From Flavobacterium sp. ENC (lineage in GTDB: Bacteria > Bacteroidota > Bacteroidia > Flavobacteriales > Flavobacteriaceae), in contig NZ_JAJMOY010000002.1 of assembly GCF_020991415.1 (NCBI RefSeq), forward strand, positions 186,001 to 250,000: DNA of 64,000 nucleotides. The letters run 5' to 3'. Of the stretch, positions 60,233 through 64,000 are shown one piece after another. The notes under the pieces were generated by a model, which was not told the origin of the DNA, searched no databases, and saw nothing but the letters and a program-made list of their open reading frames with translations. The translations under genes were made by a program, and so were the position numbers. Position 1 is the first letter of the stretch. Each line of letters starts with the position of its first letter.

Positions 60233-60826
60233 TTATAATGTTTCAATTGGAGTTGTATGTTTGTTTATATTTAAAATAATCCCTTTTTCATCAAATAAAC
60301 TTGTTATCCTTTTTACTTCAGAGACTATCATTTCTTCAAATGAATTCCATTCGTATAATGATGTAGCATCCCATTCAGCGCAATAATGAACTTTATTAGT
60401 GACGTTATCTATATACAATTTAGAGCCATCCCAATTATAGCCTCCAATAAAAAAGTAATTGTCTTTTGCATTTTTCGGCCTTTCTTGCAAGTTGGGCGTA
60501 AAAATTGAGAAAGGTTGTCTACTGGCTTCAATAGAACGTCCTAATTCTTTTCTCAAACCATACATACTAAAAGTAGAGACAAAAATATTAAGACCATTAC
60601 TGAAATTTGTTAAAAAAAACTTATAATCTTTCGGAATTTCCGTCTTTAACTCTTTTCCTAATAATAATATATCTTCATCGCCTAAAATAGGATATATTTT
60701 ATTTAACCAAGCAAGCGGCGCTACGTGAATGGCTTTTCCTATCAATATAGTTCCGTTCTCTGATTTTTGAACTCCTAAATTTTCAAACTTGTATAATTCT
60801 TTCTTTAATACTTCTAAATAATTCAT
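60233..60826 (-). CDS. SMI1/KNR4 (SUKH) family immunity protein
   Basis: 197 residues. The SUKH pattern is present: a first helix, then LGKELKTEIPKDYKFFLTNF SNGLNIF, a long beta region (KDNYFFIGGYNWDGSKLYID) and YEWNSFEEMIVSEVK near the end. SUKH proteins neutralise many nuclease and other toxins of contact-dependent and Rhs systems. Its ATG follows, with a 2-nt gap, a stop that ends a leftover toxin tail (FRNTTFGDLISRGF). No intact toxin is present. Confidence 0.8.
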   Translation of the reverse strand: MNYLEVLKKELYKFENLGVQKSENGTILIGKAIHVAPLAWLNKIYPILGDEDILLLGKELKTEIPKDYKFFLTNFSNGLNIFVSTFSMYGLRKELGRSIEASRQPFSIFTPNLQERPKNAKDNYFFIGGYNWDGSKLYIDNVTNKVHYCAEWDATSLYEWNSFEEMIVSEVKRITSLFDEKGIILNINKHTTPIETL

Positions 60827-60828
60827 AA

Positions 60829-60965
60829 TTAAAATCCTCTACTTATTAAATCTCCAAATGTTGTATTTCTAAAATTACCAAAATGTTTAATAATATGTTC
60901 TTGCTTCTTTACAAATGAAGATTGTTTTTAAATTCATCTAAAGAGGTAATCTTTTACACTATTAA
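60829..60965 (-). pseudogene. remnant C-terminal tails of polymorphic toxins
   Basis: On the minus strand the codons immediately before the SUKH start read VKKQEHIIKHFGNFRNTTFG then DLISRGF-stop (60829-60924). A +1 shift upstream gives KITSLDEFKNN in the preceding frame, so the original frame is broken by a frameshift. Further upstream (60986-61046) is another tail, GKIGAEWTLKQLKKLKQQEK-stop. Both resemble the ends of toxins that precede immunity genes. Confidence 0.45.
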
Positions 60966-61046
60966 TATATCCTCTAAAAAACAGTTACTTTTCCTGTTGT
61001 TTTAATTTTTTTAGTTGTTTAAGAGTCCATTCAGCACCTATTTTTC

Positions 61047-61529
61047 CTATTTAGACTTAAACAATAATAAATCTTTTATTTCTTTTTTTTCTAAATGATA
61101 TACACTTACAGGGATTGATATCTTTCCACTTCCTTTAGTTAGCTTAAATAACATTGAATTATTAAATATTTCAAAATTACATTGTTGCCTAGAATAATAT
61201 ACTTCAATAAAAAAAACAAAATCATCAACCTCATTTTTTTGAAATAAACTAAGGTTTATTTCAAAAAAATTAATAAATTCATCTTCGTATTCTAATCCAT
61301 CACCTAAATATCCAAAAATTTTAGGATGCATAAATGACATTGAACCATATTCAAATTTATTGCCTTTTTCTTTTCCTGTTTCATCTGTCGGATTAAAAAA
61401 GTCAATAATATTTAATTCTTTTGATAGTGAAGAAATTATTTTATTTGGAAAAAAATTATCTCCTGAAACAGAAAATGTTATTTTGAATACTACCAATATT
61501 ATTAATTTAAAAAAAACTGTATTTTCCAA
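61047..61529 (-). CDS. probable immunity protein, DUF4279-like
   Basis: 160 residues, AT-rich. FKITFSVSGDNFFPNKIISS matches the pattern at the start of DUF4279 (an F.ISG..L.P..I motif), a family found among polymorphic-toxin immunity proteins. A beta-rich C-terminus follows (FVFFIEVYYSRQQCNFEIFN). It lies in the immunity array, on the same strand as its neighbours. The start could be internal, because the first 14 residues are hydrophobic. Confidence 0.55.
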   Translation of the reverse strand: MENTVFFKLIILVVFKITFSVSGDNFFPNKIISSLSKELNIIDFFNPTDETGKEKGNKFEYGSMSFMHPKIFGYLGDGLEYEDEFINFFEINLSLFQKNEVDDFVFFIEVYYSRQQCNFEIFNNSMLFKLTKGSGKISIPVSVYHLEKKEIKDLLLFKSK

Positions 61530-61579
61530 CTTAATTAAGGTTTATACTACCGAATATTAATCTATAGAAGATAATTTGC

Positions 61580-61948
61580 CTATTTATGCAATAACATAAC
61601 CGTATTCCATATAGCATTCATCGTTTCACCATTTAAAACCCAAATTGAGCAGTCTTCCTTATATTTGACAAATTCAAAATCATTTGCTTTTCCAATTTTC
61701 ATAGCATTTTTTTTAAGCACTTCTAAAAAATCTTTATGAGAAATCTGATCTTCAATCCCGGAATTTGAATAAAAATAAGTAAAATCTTTACCAATAACAG
61801 TATAGATGCCATCTTGTCTTTTAATATCAACAATGGCTTCAAAACCTTTTTGTTGTAAATGTTTAATAAAATTAGAGTCCGCATTTTGATAAAACTCACC
61901 TGCTAATACATCTAACTTATTACGTTTAATCTTTGCTTCAATACTCAT
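61580..61948 (-). CDS. probable immunity protein, unassigned
   Basis: 122 residues, no membrane segment. KIKRNKLDVLAGEFYQNADS, HLQQKGFEAIVDIKRQDGIY, and a C-terminal NAIWNTVMLLHK. I do not recognise the family. It is called by position and composition: it is the first gene of the minus-strand array of immunity-type genes. Upstream codons in another frame (RFKQKQIDLFKNYNEY-stop) overlap its start and could be another toxin tail. Confidence 0.5.
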   Translation of the reverse strand: MSIEAKIKRNKLDVLAGEFYQNADSNFIKHLQQKGFEAIVDIKRQDGIYTVIGKDFTYFYSNSGIEDQISHKDFLEVLKKNAMKIGKANDFEFVKYKEDCSIWVLNGETMNAIWNTVMLLHK

Positions 61949-62024
61949 TATAATTCTTGAATAAATCTATTTGTTTTTGCTTGAATCTATCTTAAAATAT
62001 GAGATTACTTGAAAAATATAAAAC

Positions 62025-62390
62025 TTAACCCGCATAAACCCCATCCTTTTCCTTAAAAGCCCATTCCGCCATAGCATGAATAACGGGAATCAAACCGTTT
62101 CCGGCATTGCTTAAGCTGTAGGTAACAAAAGGAGGGACAACCGGTTTTGCTTCCCTGATGACAAGACCATCGGTTTCCAGTTGTTTGAGGTGCTGAATGA
62201 GCATTTTCTCGGTGATGGCCGGAATGGCTCTTTTTAGTTCACTGTAGCGTTTATCACTGGTGGATAAATGATAGAGGATAATAGGCTTCCAGTAGCCGCC
62301 GATTTTTTCCATGACGTAGGTCACAGGACAGGTATCAAGGGCGTATTGTTTGTTTTCCTGTATGGTCGAAGTTTCTTTGATGGCTGTCAT
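62025..62390 (-). CDS. HxlR family transcriptional regulator
   Basis: 121 residues from the ATG at 62390 (MTAIKETSTIQENKQYALDT). The frame extends to 62459, but that region carries the promoter and operator of the divergent gene. HxlR winged helix: CPVTYVMEKIGGYWKPIILY, RYSELKRAIPAITEKMLIQH then LKQLETDGLVIRE. The Cys near residue 21 (DTCPVT) is where thiol- or aldehyde-sensing HxlR proteins react. It is divergent from an NmrA-like oxidoreductase, the classic HxlR target arrangement. Confidence 0.92.
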   Translation of the reverse strand: MTAIKETSTIQENKQYALDTCPVTYVMEKIGGYWKPIILYHLSTSDKRYSELKRAIPAITEKMLIQHLKQLETDGLVIREAKPVVPPFVTYSLSNAGNGLIPVIHAMAEWAFKEKDGVYAG

Positions 62391-62405
62391 GATACATACT
62401 TTAGG

Positions 62406-62431
62406 GTAAGTACTTGTATAAAAGTAAGTAC
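62406..62431. promoter_or_regulatory. probable HxlR operator, direct repeat GTAAGTAC
   Basis: GTAAGTAC at 62406-62413 and again at 62424-62431, centre-to-centre 18 bp, overlapping the promoter of the oxidoreductase gene. Each copy contains the palindrome GTAC. Confidence 0.6.
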
Positions 62432-62444
62432 AAATATACCTTTG
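62414..62444 (+). promoter_or_regulatory. -33/-7 promoter of the NmrA-like gene
   Basis: TTG at 62414-62416, 20 nt, then TACCTTTG at 62437-62444, an exact match to the Bacteroidetes consensus. The ATG is 27 nt downstream. The two operator repeats lie next to and within the spacer. Confidence 0.65.
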
Positions 62445-62471
62445 TTTTGATAAATACAAAACAATTTAAAG

Positions 62472-63350
62472 ATGAAAATTATAATTTCAGGTTCTTTAGG
62501 GAACATCGGAAAACCACTGACGAATAAACTTGTAGCTGCCGGACATGAGGTAACGGTAATCAGCAGTAGTACGGACAAAAAAGAAGCCATTGAAAAAGCA
62601 GGAGCAAAGGCGGCTATTGGTTCTGTTAGTGATGCTGCTTTTCTGGCTAAGACTTTTGCCGGAGCAGCTGCTGTTTTTGCGATGACACCACCCAATTTGG
62701 GAGGCAGTAATGTGATTTCGAATACGGTTGAAGCGGGTAAAGCTTTCGCGAGCGCGATACAGGAAGCAGCTGTGAAACGTGTGGTAATGCTCAGTAGTAT
62801 TGGTGTGGACTTACCGGACGGAACCGGGCCTATTAAAGGACTTTACCAAATCGAAGGGTTGTATGATCAACTGGAAAATACAGCAGTTACCTTTTTACGT
62901 GCGGGATTTTTCTTTATCAATTTGTACAATGATGTCCCGATGATAAAAGGAGCGGGGATTATGGGCGCTAACTATCCTGCTGATGCGAAGATGCCACTGG
63001 TACACCCTGAAGATATTGCAACAGCCGCAGCAGAAGAACTGCAAAAAGAAACCACAGGCAAAAATATCCGTTACATTGTCAGCGATGTGCGTACTCCGGG
63101 CGAAATTGCAAAAGCCATAGGAGAAGCAATCGACAAAACCGATTTGCCATGGGTGGAATTCACCGACGAACAATCGTTACAGGGAATGACACAAGCCGGA
63201 TTACCGGAAGAAATTGCCGGTTTGTATACCGAAATGGGTGCAGGCTTGCGAAGCGGTAAAATTGCAGCAGATTTCTTAAATGGTAATTTTTCTGTGGATG
63301 GAAAAATCAAACTGGAAGATTTCGCCAAAGAATTTGCAGGGAAGTTTTAA
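62472..63350 (+). CDS. NmrA-like NAD(P)-binding oxidoreductase
   Basis: 292 residues of the atypical SDR (NmrA/QOR2-like) family. The nucleotide motif ISGSLGNIGKPLTNKLVAAG lies at residue 4-24, followed by DAAFLAKTFAGAAAVFAMTP and RVVMLSSIGVDLPDG, with the helix VTFLRAGFFFINL. Relatives act as quinone reductases or redox sensors. It is divergent from HxlR with a shared operator. Substrate unassigned. Confidence 0.92.
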   Translation: MKIIISGSLGNIGKPLTNKLVAAGHEVTVISSSTDKKEAIEKAGAKAAIGSVSDAAFLAKTFAGAAAVFAMTPPNLGGSNVISNTVEAGKAFASAIQEAAVKRVVMLSSIGVDLPDGTGPIKGLYQIEGLYDQLENTAVTFLRAGFFFINLYNDVPMIKGAGIMGANYPADAKMPLVHPEDIATAAAEELQKETTGKNIRYIVSDVRTPGEIAKAIGEAIDKTDLPWVEFTDEQSLQGMTQAGLPEEIAGLYTEMGAGLRSGKIAADFLNGNFSVDGKIKLEDFAKEFAGKF

Positions 63351-63365
63351 GTAAAAAAGAATCCA

Positions 63366-63404
63366 TAAAAAAGCCGTCAAGCATTACACTTGACGGCTTT
63401 TTTT
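63366..63404. terminator. bidirectional terminator
   Basis: AAAAAAGCCGTCAAG and CTTGACGGCTTTTTT around a 7-nt loop, between converging genes. Confidence 0.9.
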
Positions 63405-63425
63405 GATTTTAATTAAAACTGATTT

Positions 63426-64000
63426 TTAGGCTGAAAAAGTCAGGCCTTTTGCTTTAAAATTATGGAACAATACCTGACGGGCAGTGCTCACACTTTCTTC
63501 TGTTCTGTAAATGCTGCACCAGAATTTGACCTGAATTTTATATTTTCCGTCAGAGATGGCAGTATAATAAATTTGCGATGGTTTTGAATTGTTTACCAAA
63601 GCGATACTTTCCAGGGCTTCGGTTATGGTCGTATTGATGTCATCGGGAGTGGTATCTCCGGTAATTTCAATAGCGATCTCAACCAGTTTGAAATTGTCCG
63701 TATACGTCCAGTTGGTGATGTTTTGCGACAACAGGTTTCCGTTCGGGATAATAATTTCGGCGCCATTTGGAGCATTGATTTTGGTGGTACGAAGTCCCAT
63801 CGATTTTACACGGCCGGATTCAGAGCTGATATCCACCACATCGCCAATCTGAATCGGTTTGTCAAAAATCAGGATAATACCCGAAACAAAGTTGTTTACG
63901 ACACTTTGCAGCCCCAGTCCGACACCGACACCCAAAGCGCCTAAAAGAATGCTTAATTTGTCCAATGGCATGCCTGAAGCGGCTACTGCCAGCAGATAAC
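63426..64000 (-). CDS. MscS family mechanosensitive channel, C-terminal part (5' end outside window)
   Basis: About 191 residues are present, and the frame is open to the window edge. The glycine/alanine-rich pore helix LGALGVGVGLGLQSVVNNFV, the beta domain GIILIFDKPIQIGDVVDISS and GAEIIIPNGNLLSQNITNWT are diagnostic of MscS. The following alpha/beta vestibule (KLVEIAIEITGDTTPDDINT) is complete. The channel opens when membrane tension rises. The number of N-terminal helices cannot be judged. Confidence 0.95.
   Translation of the reverse strand, partial: YLLAVAASGMPLDKLSILLGALGVGVGLGLQSVVNNFVSGIILIFDKPIQIGDVVDISSESGRVKSMGLRTTKINAPNGAEIIIPNGNLLSQNITNWTYTDNFKLVEIAIEITGDTTPDDINTTITEALESIALVNNSKPSQIYYTAISDGKYKIQVKFWCSIYRTEESVSTARQVLFHNFKAKGLTFSA

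Noticed and set aside
1..64000. tRNA, rRNA or insertion-sequence genes
   Set aside because: No cloverleaf, rRNA-like block or transposase motif was recognised when reading both strands by eye; a dedicated tRNA scan would be decisive.

Overview
The window is a piece of a low-GC Bacteroidetes chromosome, most likely Flavobacterium or a close relative. The evidence is a SusC/SusD pair driven by an ECF sigma/FecR couple, the flavobacterial promoter form (TTG, about 20 nt, TAnnTTTG) in front of several genes, an absence of Shine-Dalgarno sequences, many secreted proteins and lipoproteins, and intergenic spacers full of the CGCAAAG and AAACCTG repeat families. No rRNA, tRNA, CRISPR array, transposase or intact prophage was recognised.

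Layout. 1-8.5 kb: the end of a DUF1349 protein, an acyltransferase, an ArsR/Old Yellow Enzyme operon, a thioredoxin-like secreted protein, two unknowns and a GH2 beta-galactosidase. 8.5-11.3 kb: a TetR / hotdog thioesterase / DHA2 efflux cluster in which each gene carries its own copy of one palindromic operator. 11.3-15.3 kb: a metallo-beta-lactamase-fold hydrolase, Crp and AraC regulators and a cupin. 15.3-24.6 kb: a stress and DNA-protection neighbourhood (DUF4142, a Rho-N-like small protein, topoisomerase IB, DUF5661-like, an acidic protein, the ferritin-like DUF892, a Nei-type glycosylase, DUF72, a PNPOx-fold protein, a CheY-like regulator, a SemiSWEET). The same flavour returns at 50.6-57.3 kb (SDR, SpoIIAA-like, small membrane and acidic proteins, CinA-C, TauE/DUF1634).

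24.9-31.5 kb is one signalling operon: a REC-kinase, a CHASE3-HAMP-GAF-kinase with three receivers, a lone receiver, CheR and a receiver-less CheB. 31.6-42.0 kb combines a calcineurin-like phosphoesterase, a phosphoinositide-type phospholipase C and a FecI/FecR/SusC/SusD uptake system, which suggests scavenging of a phosphorus-containing or lipid-derived substrate. 43.0-46.2 kb is a compact five-gene operon (DUF4177-like, YidD-like, TerB-like, a coiled-coil membrane protein, a VWA-like lipoprotein) that matches no named system I know. It is followed by a NarL-type two-component pair and an unknown membrane-anchored protein with a decayed duplicate of its 3' end.

59-62 kb is a degraded polymorphic-toxin locus. 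It holds an Rhs core whose toxin domain has been deleted, toxin-tail scraps, a roughly 120-bp direct duplication and four retained immunity-type genes. The window closes with an HxlR-regulated NmrA-like oxidoreductase and the C-terminal part of an MscS channel.

All product names come from motifs read by eye. No homology search, structure prediction or promoter mapping was possible.
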